A stretch of DNA of 64,000 nucleotides from Aquiluna sp. KACHI24 (GTDB taxonomy: Bacteria; Actinomycetota; Actinomycetes; Actinomycetales; Microbacteriaceae). Where the stretch lies: assembly GCF_025997915.1 (NCBI RefSeq), contig NZ_AP026677.1, positions 1,116,001 to 1,180,000 on the forward strand. The letters run 5' to 3'. Below are positions 8,094 through 18,452 of this stretch, in pieces. Position numbers and translations under genes: made by a program. The stretch's first letter is position 1, and the number at the start of each line of letters is the position of its first letter. Under the pieces are notes generated by a model. It was not told the DNA's origin and ran no database searches. It worked only from the letters and a program-made list of their open reading frames with translations.

Positions 8094-8107
8094 AATGTCC
8101 GGACATT
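8094..8107. promoter_or_regulatory. Perfect 14-bp palindrome in the surface-protein promoter
   Basis: AATGTCCGGACATT reads the same on both strands. It lies 35 bases upstream of the start codon at 8059, next to a -10-like TAGACT on the minus strand, where a repressor would block transcription. No regulator gene is adjacent. The remainder of 8060-8276 shows no gene. Confidence 0.45.
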
Positions 8108-8276
8108 TTTTCTTTGGATACTGGCAAGCCAGTGTTTCCTCTTGAATCCCGCTAAGCCCTCCATGGACGAATCTGCACCCCATGAGTCGAATCCGGAAAC
8201 CAAGTCACTTTGGCTGATACAGGTAGTGATTGGTTGCTTTTCACCAATAGAGTGAAAACTCAATCGAGGGGGACTT

Positions 8277-8438
8277 ATGAATCCAATGCTTCCAAACAAC
8301 TACGACTTCCTATACATCTTCGCTGCCCTTGGCAGCTTGCTGACGCTCGTTACGCCGGTGGCTTTGGTGTGGGTTCTCATCGAAGTTCGAAAGATTCGCC
8401 ATCTGCTGCAGAATCAGGCCAAACACGAGGAAAAGTAA
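8277..8438 (+). CDS. 53-aa single-span membrane miniprotein
   Basis: The gene starts at ATG 8277 behind a strong ribosome site (GAGGGGG, spacing 5) and encodes MNPMLPNNYDFLYIFAALGS, a hydrophobic helix through VTPVALVWVLIEVRKIRHLL, and a charged tail NQAKHEEK. An N-out/C-in single-pass topology is likely from the positive cluster RKIRH after the helix. I recognise no family. It precedes the Excalibur/HExxH gene by about 70 bases on the same strand. The good ribosome site and typical membrane pattern argue that it is real. Confidence 0.6.
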   Translation: MNPMLPNNYDFLYIFAALGSLLTLVTPVALVWVLIEVRKIRHLLQNQAKHEEK

Positions 8439-8511
8439 CGTTTCACTTTTCGTTCGGACAAGCAGCTTCCAAGCGCATAGAGTGAGGGAACGTTTCGCTT
8501 AGGACTCAACG

Positions 8512-9678
8512 ATGAAAAAGCTTCTTGGGCTTGTAGTTTTATCCACCCTGGTACTTACCGCTACCCCAGCACTTGCAGCGCCCGTCAAGTTTGCCAACTG
8601 CAATGCCTTGATCAAGAAATACCCATCGGGCATTGCCCTGAGTTCCAAGTCAGCCAATAAGGGCAATGGCCCAATTGCCAAACCCAAAGCCGACAAGGCA
8701 ATCTATAACGCCAACAAGAAGCTCGACGCCGACAAGGACGGCATCCTTTGCGAAAAGGTTGTGAAGGCCGCCGTCACGCCCAAACCTGAAACCACAGGAG
8801 TCGGACTAGACGCGATAACCAAGGACGCTTGGAAACTGGCCCAGGCAGATGTATTGAAGACAGTTGCCGCGGGGACATTAGGTTCTGTGAGTTTCAGCTA
8901 TGTGGTCGGTCCACAGCTTGATCAATCACGACTGAATTCACGCAAAACTGCCCTCGAGTCCGCATACAAACTGTGGTCAAAGTGGTACCAACCTTCAGCC
9001 GTCGAAATCATTTACTGGTCGGAAAACGATGCAGCTTGGGCCGAGGAAAAACTTGCCACCGGTTGGAACTATCGACCCGATCTTAAGGCCGTAGCAGATG
9101 GTGAAAAAGGTAACTGCGGGAGTGCGGCTGCGAATGGCGATGGTCGAACCACCAGCTTCCACGAGTGTGTGGGTACAAACCTGGGTAATGTCCCGAGCTC
9201 GGTGCAAACGACCCCTCATGAATACACCCACCTGTTCCAGGTTCGTCACGGCGGCTGCGCCCTCTACGACTGGTACTGCGAAGGTGGTGCAGCCTACTTC
9301 GGATCAACAATCGGTAACGTCGATGATGCCTCCGGTGAAAAGCGTTTAGCCCAACTGCGACTGTGGTCAAATAACCTAGGTGCCAACAAGGCAGCCGTTG
9401 CATCCGGTGACAAGCAGACCGTGATTCGGCTTCTAACCGAGTGGCAAGGTGACAGCCACACCCGCGATGCAATCGCCGGTTCCTATTTCCTCGGAAATCT
9501 AGCCACTGAGGTGCTAGTAGCAGCTTTTGGAGTTGAGCGCTGGGCCGATTTTGCTATGTCGCTCTCCGGCCCATACGACTTCGAGCACTACTTCAAGAAG
9601 TCGTTTGGCGTTGAGACCCAAACCTTCTACAAAATCGTTGCCGACTACGTTACTGACCAACCCGAGATCTTTAGGTAA
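8512..9678 (+). CDS. Secreted Excalibur-domain protein with HExxH metalloprotease-like domain
   Basis: A 388-aa exported protein. Residues 1-22 are a signal peptide ending ALA. Residues 26-81 form an Excalibur calcium-binding domain (FANCNALIKKYPSG ... LDADKDGILCE, the DxDxDGxxCE loop). Residues 90-388 contain HEYTH at 236-240 followed by a Glu at 257 in DWYCEGGAAYFG. This is the zinc-site layout of gluzincin peptidases: two His from HExxH plus a downstream Glu. The catalytic Glu237 is present, so activity is plausible. Excalibur domains usually occur on nucleases or surface proteins, so the fusion to a peptidase-like domain is notable. Ribosome site TTAGGA, spacing about 7. It is followed 4 bases later by the VOC gene. 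Confidence 0.78.
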   Translation: MKKLLGLVVLSTLVLTATPALAAPVKFANCNALIKKYPSGIALSSKSANKGNGPIAKPKADKAIYNANKKLDADKDGILCEKVVKAAVTPKPETTGVGLDAITKDAWKLAQADVLKTVAAGTLGSVSFSYVVGPQLDQSRLNSRKTALESAYKLWSKWYQPSAVEIIYWSENDAAWAEEKLATGWNYRPDLKAVADGEKGNCGSAAANGDGRTTSFHECVGTNLGNVPSSVQTTPHEYTHLFQVRHGGCALYDWYCEGGAAYFGSTIGNVDDASGEKRLAQLRLWSNNLGANKAAVASGDKQTVIRLLTEWQGDSHTRDAIAGSYFLGNLATEVLVAAFGVERWADFAMSLSGPYDFEHYFKKSFGVETQTFYKIVADYVTDQPEIFR

Positions 9679-9682
9679 TCGA

Positions 9683-10087
9683 ATGACCAGACTCACATTT
9701 GTCAATCTGCCAATCCAAAGCGCTGCTAAAACTAAGGCTTTCTACGAAGCACTCGGTTTTGAGTTCAACCCCCAGTTCTCAAGTGAGGACACTCTTTGCA
9801 TGATCGTCTCCGAGACCGCATACGTAATGTTTTTGGAGACCGACAGATTCAAAGGTTTTGTAGATAAAGAGTTGGCTGACACTCGTACCACTGTCGCAGC
9901 TCTTCTTTCCTTCTCCTGTGCATCAAAGGAAGAAGTAGTGAGCACGTGCGAGAAGGCATTCGAACTAGGTGCCAGAAGATACAAAGAGCCCGATGACCAC
10001 GGGTTCATGCTGGCTTGGGGTTTTGAGGATCCAGATGGTCACATCGTTGAGCCGTTCTGGATGAATCCCGAGCATTTAGAGGCCTAG
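9683..10087 (+). CDS. VOC-superfamily (glyoxalase/bleomycin-resistance-like) protein
   Basis: A 134-aa protein with the betaalphabetabetabeta double module of the VOC fold: N-terminal LTFVNLPIQSAAKTKAFYEALGF and C-terminal GFEDPDGHIVEPFWM. The closing E in HIVEPFW is the usual metal-ligand position; the first-module ligand is not a His here. Proteins of this type (the YaeR/PhnB-like branch) act on unknown small molecules. ATG 9683 lies 4 bases after the stop of the preceding gene, so the two may be co-translated. The longer in-frame version from 9527 lies inside the preceding gene and is rejected. Confidence 0.82.
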   Translation: MTRLTFVNLPIQSAAKTKAFYEALGFEFNPQFSSEDTLCMIVSETAYVMFLETDRFKGFVDKELADTRTTVAALLSFSCASKEEVVSTCEKAFELGARRYKEPDDHGFMLAWGFEDPDGHIVEPFWMNPEHLEA

Positions 10088-10131
10088 CTCCGGACGGGGC
10101 GGCGGCTGAGAAAGGGAAGGGTGGTTGATGA

Positions 10132-10707
10132 ATGTCTGACTACCTTCTCTTCACCATAGCCTTTCTCACTGCGGCCGTGGCTCCAGGTGCAGACACAATG
10201 CTGGTCCTATCGAGAGCACTCGAGGAGCAGCGCAGGGCATGGCTCGCTGGCTCAGGAATCACGTTGGCAAAGATTGTTCTACTCGTGGTCGCCTATTTTG
10301 GAGCGACCGCACTGCTCTCAGGAAATCCTTCTATTGTTTTGGCAGCCAAGATACTTGGAGCAACATTTCTTGGCTATCGAGCGATCGTACTTTGGCGTCG
10401 AAGTGTGCTCAACTCCCCAGCGACAAGCAAGTCGGGTTTGGCCGATTTTGGGATTGGCTTTGCAACTGCATTCACTAACCCGCAACCGCTGGCGTTTTAC
10501 CTGGCCATCGTGCCTCAGGTTGCGGCCACAACAGAGCTGGGATGGCTGAGCTTGATTGTGGTCATTGGGTTTGGGCTAGTCACTCTCTTTTATGCAGCAC
10601 TAGCTCGCCCAGTCTCTGAGTTATTGAAGAGGAGGGGACCAAAGGTATTGAATCGATCCATCGCTGTGCTTTTGCTGGGTGTAGCGATCTGGATCCTGCT
10701 TCGATAG
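10132..10707 (+). CDS. LysE/RhtB-family amino-acid exporter
   Basis: A 191-aa, six-helix inner-membrane protein. The N-terminal FLTAAVAPGADTMLVLSRAL carries the family PGP..M/D signature (here APGAD), and residues around FGIGFATAFTNPQPLAFYLAI match the second conserved NPK/NPQ motif. Members export amino acids or homoserine lactones by proton antiport; the substrate here is not determinable. It lies between the VOC and DUF4870 genes on the same strand with short gaps. Confidence 0.87.
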   Translation: MSDYLLFTIAFLTAAVAPGADTMLVLSRALEEQRRAWLAGSGITLAKIVLLVVAYFGATALLSGNPSIVLAAKILGATFLGYRAIVLWRRSVLNSPATSKSGLADFGIGFATAFTNPQPLAFYLAIVPQVAATTELGWLSLIVVIGFGLVTLFYAALARPVSELLKRRGPKVLNRSIAVLLLGVAIWILLR

Positions 10708-10720
10708 CTAGAGTGAGAAC

Positions 10721-11071
10721 ATGACCGACTCAAATCCATACGCAAACCAGCCGATGAGCCCAGAGAGTGAAAAGCTGTGGGCGATGGCGCTTCACCTGCT
10801 TGCCATCCCATTTGAGTTTTTTGCGCCGCTGATTGGCTATTTTGTGCTCAGAGATCGCGGTCCATTTGTGTCTCACCACGCCAAGGAATCTCTGAACTTT
10901 GGCATCACCATTGTTTTGGCCGCCGTTGTGCTGATTATTTCAATTGTGGGCTGGTTGCTACTTTGGGCGTTGCCAATAGTCTGGGTGGTATTCCGGATCA
11001 TCGCGGCCATCAAGGCAGCCCAGGGTGAGTTCTACAAGATCCCAATCGCAATCAAGTTCATAAAGCTCTAA
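10721..11071 (+). CDS. DUF4870-family membrane protein
   Basis: A 116-aa protein with the DUF4870 pattern: LWAMALHLLAIPFEFFAPLIGYF, then LRDRGPFVSHHAKESLNFGIT, then two helices (VLAAVVLIISIVGWLLLWALPIVWVVFRIIAAIKA). The conserved F-hhH-A-ESLNF segment is typical. Function unknown. It starts 13 bases after the LysE gene and ends 4 bases before the OsmC gene, consistent with one operon. Confidence 0.88.
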   Translation: MTDSNPYANQPMSPESEKLWAMALHLLAIPFEFFAPLIGYFVLRDRGPFVSHHAKESLNFGITIVLAAVVLIISIVGWLLLWALPIVWVVFRIIAAIKAAQGEFYKIPIAIKFIKL

Positions 11072-11075
11072 GACA

Positions 11076-11495
11076 ATGTCCGAAATCCTCAACTTCAGCC
11101 TCAGTGCCGAACGGTCTTCCAGCGATCTATCGCTGGCTACCACCCATGGGGCCACCGTCAAACTCGACACTTCGTTAGCTGGCTACTCAGAAGCTCTGAC
11201 CCCGATCGAGCTATTGCTCTCTGCCCAAGCAGCCTGCTTTATCAAAGGAGTGGAGCGCTTTGCGGAAGAGCTCAACTTCGATTTTTCGAATGTCATCGTC
11301 TCGTTATCGGCTCAGCGTCCGGCTGATCAGGCAACAATTACCGGATTGCAATACCTGGTTGAGATCGAAACCCCAGAGTCAGAGGACAGAGTTGGGTTGA
11401 TTGCTAAAAACCTCGTCAAACACGGCACCATCTATAACGTGCTGAGTGCTGCAATCCCTATGACTGGAGAAATCAGGAAGCGCGCTGCTGCCTAA
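11076..11495 (+). CDS. OsmC-family protein
   Basis: A 139-aa protein of the OsmC/Ohr fold. The segment LTPIELLLSAQAACFIKGVERFAEE is the central helix with the first peroxidatic-type Cys. The C-terminal KHGTIYNVLSAAIPMTG is at the place where OsmC/Ohr enzymes usually have their second Cys, but none is present. Peroxide reductase activity therefore cannot be assumed and this may be an OsmC-like protein with a different role. It is the last gene of the plus-strand run; its end overlaps the convergent membrane gene by 23 bases. Confidence 0.82.
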   Translation: MSEILNFSLSAERSSSDLSLATTHGATVKLDTSLAGYSEALTPIELLLSAQAACFIKGVERFAEELNFDFSNVIVSLSAQRPADQATITGLQYLVEIETPESEDRVGLIAKNLVKHGTIYNVLSAAIPMTGEIRKRAAA

Positions 11496-11838
11496 TCAGG
11501 CCAATCCAAAAAATCACCGTTGAGACAAGAGTTCCCGCGACAGCCAAGCGATAGACCCAAAGTCCAATTCTGACAATTGGGTTGAGTGGTTCAGAGGGGG
11601 CCTGCCTCCCGATTGTCAGGGCGGCAACAATCGTGAGAGTGCCGATCAACACAGCAGCCAAGAAGCTGGCCCACAGATAGACAGGGGGTTTGGTTTTACC
11701 AACCAAGAGTGCGATTGCGAAGACAGCTCCTGCGAGTAGTAAAGCCAGTCCCCCTTCAAGTGGGTCAATCAAACCAACAATCAAAATGGGCAGATTCAGC
11801 GCCAAAAGAATTATTGAAATTAGCTTCGACCTGGCCAT
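11473..11838 (-). CDS. Four-helix membrane protein, unknown
   Basis: A 121-aa protein with four hydrophobic segments (ISIILLALNLPILIVGLI; LALLLAGAVFAIALLV; VYLWASFLAAVLIGTLTIVAAL; YRLAVAGTLVSTVIFWIGLI) and basic ends. No family is recognised. ATG 11838 is chosen because AGGAGG lies 5 bases upstream; the TTG at 11841 would sit on top of the ribosome site. The gene is convergent with the OsmC gene. Confidence 0.7.
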   Translation of the reverse strand: MARSKLISIILLALNLPILIVGLIDPLEGGLALLLAGAVFAIALLVGKTKPPVYLWASFLAAVLIGTLTIVAALTIGRQAPSEPLNPIVRIGLWVYRLAVAGTLVSTVIFWIGLIRQQRAS

Positions 11839-11880
11839 CAAGCCTCCTAGCTGTCCGTTCTACCTCAACACTATGCCCAT

Positions 11881-11917
11881 AAAAGAAAAAGCTGCCAAGC
11901 AGTTGCTTGGCAGCTTT
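11881..11917 (-). terminator. katG terminator
   Basis: Perfect 13-bp stem AAAGCTGCCAAGC / GCTTGGCAGCTTT with a 4-base loop. On the minus strand it is followed by TTTTTCTTTT. It lies 13 bases after the katG stop codon. Confidence 0.93.
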
Positions 11918-11929
11918 GATTCTCTGAGG

Positions 11930-14110
<2,181 letters not shown>

Positions 14111-14160
14111 CTATCAATGACAACCACCGAGGCGGGGAAATGCTTTCCTTGAGCAGGGAA

Positions 14161-17100
14161 CTACAGCGACATTGCCTTCTGAATTCGTTTTAGAGAGACG
14201 GGCTCGGCGGTTCCTAAAGATTGAGCGAATTGACTGACCCGGAATTCTTCAATTAGCCATCTGGCCTGAACCAGTTCTGGGGCTGCCCCAAGGCTAAGCG
14301 GCATAGCACCGCCTTTGGACTCGAAGAGCGAGATTGCCTCGCGAACCTCATACCAAAGCTGAGCATCTTTGGATCCGGGCTCCTGTAGTTTTCTGATTCG
14401 ATGCGCGATGGCCTCCAAATAGGTAGGCAACCTTCTGATCCGCTGCAATGAAGTTGCAAAAACTAGGTTCTTCGGGGTGAGCTGAGCGATGTGCTCTTTC
14501 TCTTGATTTAGGACTGATAAGAACTCGAAGTTTTTGATCGCCGAAATTTCCTTTTGAGCGCTCGCGGCGGCGGTGGCGATCTTCTCCATGGTTGGCACCA
14601 GCTCAAAGGCCTTTTCAATTAGCTCGCGTTGAACCGTGTCACGGACAGCCTCGAACTGCGCCCTTTTGAAGATAAGGCCTGCTGGCTCGATCTTTCTCAG
14701 TTCTTGCTCTGCAAAAGCCCCAAGCAGGTCGGCCAGATAATCCTTCACGCTTTGATAGCCAAGGGCAGAGAGGGCGAGCTTTTCTTGAGGCTTGAGGTGA
14801 TCTTTGACGTAGTCGGCAGGGTTTGGAATTGCTCTTCTGATGAGTTCGATGACACCGTAGACGTGGTGTTTTCTTCGCTCACTCTCGGTTGCAAAGAGTT
14901 TTATTTCAACACCGGTTGGTGACATCAATAGGGTTGGAAAAGCCTTGAGGTTTGAGCCGGCATGCTGAGACTCGATGGCGACAGGTAGCTCATCAAAGTC
15001 CCATTCGCTTACCACCCGCTCGAGCTGATTCTTGCCCTGAACCAAGCTGGCCACTTCACCACGGGCCCTGTCCTGAAATTGCTTTTTGAGAGCAGCGAGA
15101 TCTGTTCCCAACCCAAGCTGCTTACCCTTGGCATCCACCACGCGATAGGTCATTCGAAGCGAAGTCGGAAGCTTTTCGAGATCGAAGTCCGTTGCTTGGA
15201 TTGGAACTGAGCTCAGCTCTCGCAAGGTCTTTGCCAAGAGCTCAAGGAGCTGGCCATTTGGAACCTCGGGCAAAACCTCAAGTACTTTTCGAGCCCAATC
15301 GTTGGCGGGCACCACGAACTTTCGAAGCTGTTTTGGTAGCGATCTAATCAGCTCCGTCACCAGCTCCTGGCGCATGCCAGGAACCAACCATTCAAATGGG
15401 TCGGCGGTTAGTCTTGCCAGGACGGCAAGCGGAACGTCCACCGTCACACCGTCATCGATGGCCCCAGGGTCGAATTTGTAGTTCAGCTCAAACTGCTGGC
15501 CCTCATAGGGGAAAGACTTTGGTAAATCGAACTCGGTTGGCTCCTCGACCTCGTTCTCGTAGAGCTTCTCAACGCTTAGATCCAGTAGGTCTGGCCTTTC
15601 CAGCTTGGCCTTGCGCCACCAACCCTCAAAGCTTCTAGTTGAGAAGACGTCGAGTGGAATGCGGTTATTGAAAAACCTAAAGAGTTCGTTCTCCGATGGC
15701 ACCAACTCTGGTTTTCGAGATCTCTCTGCTCGCTCAGCGAGCTCCTCCAAGAAGACCTTGTTGCGCTTTTCAAACTGCTGCGATGAATCCCATTCGCCAT
15801 AGACAAGGGCGTGCCTGATGAACAACTCGCGCGCCACCATCTCGTCGATTCTTGAATACTGCAGCTTGCGGTTTTCAACTATGGCAATGCCATAGAGCAT
15901 CACCCGTTCGTTAGCGACAACCGAACCAAGTTTCTTCTCCCAGTGCGGCTCGGAAAAACTTCGTTTGCAAAGATCTCCTGCCAACTCCTCAGCCCACTCG
16001 GGTTTGATCTCGGCGTTCATTCGGGCAAATAGCCTGCTGGTTTCAACCAGCTCAGCCGAGATGATTGCCTGCGGTGGCTTCTTGGCGAGCGCCGATCCAG
16101 GGAAAATGTAGAACTTCTTGCCACCCGACCCGGCGTATTCCGCAGGCCCCTTATTGGGTTTAGCTTTGCCGTTTTGCCAGATTGGTTTTTGCTCCTGCTT
16201 GATGCCAATTTGAGACAGCAGTCCAGCAAGCAGACATTGGTGAATACCGTCGGGATCTTTTCTTCTGCCCCTTAGCTCCATACCCAAAGGTTTTGCCAAG
16301 GATTGAAGCTGACGCATCAGGTCTTGCCACTCTCGCACCCGCAAATAGTTGAGGTACTCGGCCTTGCAGAGTCTTCTAAATCCCGAGGAGGAGAGCTTTT
16401 GCTGCTGATCCTCGATGTAGTTGTAGAGATTTAGCAGTGATAAAAAGTCTGAGGTTTGATCTTGGAAGCGAGCGTGAAGAGTATCTGCCTGCACTCGCTT
16501 CTCGGCTGGTCGTTCTCTCGGATCTTGAATGGTGAGGCCTGCAACAATCGCCATCACCTCACGCACAAGGTTCTTCTTTTGAGCCTCGAGCAGCATGCGA
16601 GCAAACCTGGGTTCGATGGGCAATCTCGCTAGCTTCTTACCCACCTCGGTGAGCACTACCTCTTTGGGGTTTTCTATCGCACCAAGCTCAACCAACAGCC
16701 CAAGACCGTCTCTAACTCCCCTACCGTCGGGTGCTTGCAAGAACGGAAACTCTGCGATGTTGGTGATGCCGAGCGCTGCGGCCTGCAGAATCACCGAGGC
16801 AAGATTGGTGCGCAGGATCTCGGGGTCGGTGAATTCACTTCGAGAGTTGTAGTCCTCCTCGGAGTAGAGCCGAATCACAACACCCGGAGATGTTCTACCG
16901 GCACGACCCGCTCTTTGATTCGCACTCGCCTGGGAAATGGCTTCGATTGGCAGCCGCTGCACTTTGGCTCTTGGGCTATAGCGCGAAATGCGAGCTGTGC
17001 CCGCATCGATGACGTATTTGATGTTCGGGATGGTCAAAGAGGTTTCTGCCACGTTGGTGGCCAAGATGATTCTTCTTCTGACACCTGGCTTTGACGAGGT

Positions 17101-17943
17101 CTCGAATACTTTGTGCTGCTCGCTGGCGGAGAGCCTGCCATAAAGCGGCAGCACCTCGGTCTTTTGCGAAATTGCCCCCGAGACAATTCGACCCAAGATG
17201 GCGTCCATCGCATCTTTGATCTCTGATTCACCAGAGAGAAACACCAGGGTGTCGCCCTCTGGCTCGGTTGCCAACTCATCGAGTGCAGAGATCAGTCCGT
17301 CGAGGTAATCGCTCGCGGAGCTTGAGCTGTCAACATCTTCCTCAGCGTTGTCTCTAGCAACCGGCCGGTATCGAATCTCAATCGGATAGGTTCGGCCCGA
17401 GACCTCAATAATTGGGGCTCCAGAAAAATGACGGGAAAAACTTTCCGGGTCAATCGTTGCCGAGGTGATGATCAGTTTTAGATCTGGTCGTTTCGGTAGC
17501 AGCTGCTTCAAATAGCCGAGCAAAAAGTCTATGTTTAAGCTTCGCTCGTGAGCCTCATCGATGATGATCGTGTCGTAGCGCTTTAGAAGCGGATCTTGCT
17601 GGATGGCGTTTAGCAGAATGCCATCAGTCATCACCTTGACTTGAGTCTTGTCCGATGCTTTGTCGGTGAAACGAACCTGGTAACCAACTAGCTCACCGAG
17701 GGATACGCCAAGCTCCTCAGCTATACGCTCAGCCACCGAACGGGCCGCAATACGCCTTGGCTGGGTGTGGGCAATCTTCTTGCGCCCAAGTTCGAGGCAC
17801 ATTTTTGGAAGCTGAGTGGTTTTACCTGATCCGGTAGCTCCCGCAATCACCACAACTTGGTGAGCCTTGATCGCCTCGAGGATGTCCTGCCTACGCCCAG
17901 ATACCGGAAGGTCTTCCGGGTAATTGATTTTCGGCACTGACAT
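14161..17943 (-). CDS. hrpA: ATP-dependent RNA helicase HrpA
   Basis: A 1260-aa DEAH-box helicase of full HrpA length. The Walker A motif is GATGSGKTTQLPK near residue 35, DEAH in IIIDEAHERSLN near residue 130, SAT in IITSATIDPE, and motif VI QRAGRAGR near residue 340. Helicase-associated and OB-fold regions follow, then a long C-terminal DUF3418-type region specific to HrpA. HrpA unwinds structured RNA and helps rescue stalled or collided ribosomes in other bacteria. The ATG at 17943 follows GAGGG at 4 bases. Neighbours are unrelated. Confidence 0.96.
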   Translation of the reverse strand: MSVPKINYPEDLPVSGRRQDILEAIKAHQVVVIAGATGSGKTTQLPKMCLELGRKKIAHTQPRRIAARSVAERIAEELGVSLGELVGYQVRFTDKASDKTQVKVMTDGILLNAIQQDPLLKRYDTIIIDEAHERSLNIDFLLGYLKQLLPKRPDLKLIITSATIDPESFSRHFSGAPIIEVSGRTYPIEIRYRPVARDNAEEDVDSSSSASDYLDGLISALDELATEPEGDTLVFLSGESEIKDAMDAILGRIVSGAISQKTEVLPLYGRLSASEQHKVFETSSKPGVRRRIILATNVAETSLTIPNIKYVIDAGTARISRYSPRAKVQRLPIEAISQASANQRAGRAGRTSPGVVIRLYSEEDYNSRSEFTDPEILRTNLASVILQAAALGITNIAEFPFLQAPDGRGVRDGLGLLVELGAIENPKEVVLTEVGKKLARLPIEPRFARMLLEAQKKNLVREVMAIVAGLTIQDPRERPAEKRVQADTLHARFQDQTSDFLSLLNLYNYIEDQQQKLSSSGFRRLCKAEYLNYLRVREWQDLMRQLQSLAKPLGMELRGRRKDPDGIHQCLLAGLLSQIGIKQEQKPIWQNGKAKPNKGPAEYAGSGGKKFYIFPGSALAKKPPQAIISAELVETSRLFARMNAEIKPEWAEELAGDLCKRSFSEPHWEKKLGSVVANERVMLYGIAIVENRKLQYSRIDEMVARELFIRHALVYGEWDSSQQFEKRNKVFLEELAERAERSRKPELVPSENELFRFFNNRIPLDVFSTRSFEGWWRKAKLERPDLLDLSVEKLYENEVEEPTEFDLPKSFPYEGQQFELNYKFDPGAIDDGVTVDVPLAVLARLTADPFEWLVPGMRQELVTELIRSLPKQLRKFVVPANDWARKVLEVLPEVPNGQLLELLAKTLRELSSVPIQATDFDLEKLPTSLRMTYRVVDAKGKQLGLGTDLAALKKQFQDRARGEVASLVQGKNQLERVVSEWDFDELPVAIESQHAGSNLKAFPTLLMSPTGVEIKLFATESERRKHHVYGVIELIRRAIPNPADYVKDHLKPQEKLALSALGYQSVKDYLADLLGAFAEQELRKIEPAGLIFKRAQFEAVRDTVQRELIEKAFELVPTMEKIATAAASAQKEISAIKNFEFLSVLNQEKEHIAQLTPKNLVFATSLQRIRRLPTYLEAIAHRIRKLQEPGSKDAQLWYEVREAISLFESKGGAMPLSLGAAPELVQARWLIEEFRVSQFAQSLGTAEPVSLKRIQKAMSL

Positions 17944-17962
17944 AACCCTCTAATGCTAGAGG

Positions 17963-18415
17963 TCAGGGCTTTTTCAAAGCTTGGATTCGAGAACCAATCA
18001 CCAGTGCAGATCCAATGATCACCAGGTTCTTCACGATGTACTGACCCTCAATTGTCAGCGCCACAGGGAAGATTGTGAAACAGACCTCTGGTAGAAGCAC
18101 CAGCGGCAAAAAGGTTCCAGGCATCTGCAGAGCTAGCAAAAAGATCGCCACTCGAGTCAGAGGTGTGAATAGAAATGCCAAGCCAATCGCAATTTCCCAC
18201 AGTCCCAGCAGCGGGACGATGATTTCCGGCGTGAGCCAATACACCGTTGCAGCAACTAGGTCATAGGCGGGACTGAGCTCGCCCACAGTCTTGAGGGCTC
18301 CGAACCAAATGAAAATGACACCGATCGCAAACCTGAGGAACACCAGTCCCACTCGATCCATGAATGAGATGACCAGCGTGTCTATTTTCTGAAGCGTAGC
18401 CCTGAGATTGTCCAT
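17963..18415 (-). CDS. DoxX/DUF417-like four-helix membrane protein
   Basis: A 150-aa protein: a short amphipathic N-terminus, then helices at GLVFLRFAIGVIFIWFGALK, IIVPLLGLWEIAIGLAFLF, RVAIFLLALQMPGTFLPLVL and NLVIIGSALVIGSRI. The RF..G..F.WFG.LK and G..E...G segments resemble the DoxX/DUF417 (YkgB-like) family of small membrane proteins of unknown exact role. ATG 18415 is preferred over an upstream TTG at 18475 that overlaps the previous gene by 23 bases and lacks a proper ribosome site. It follows the aminotransferase gene by 37 bases and may share its transcript. Confidence 0.7.
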   Translation of the reverse strand: MDNLRATLQKIDTLVISFMDRVGLVFLRFAIGVIFIWFGALKTVGELSPAYDLVAATVYWLTPEIIVPLLGLWEIAIGLAFLFTPLTRVAIFLLALQMPGTFLPLVLLPEVCFTIFPVALTIEGQYIVKNLVIIGSALVIGSRIQALKKP

Positions 18416-18452
18416 AAAGAGGACAACCCCAGTGGCTACAAAAATCTGCCCG

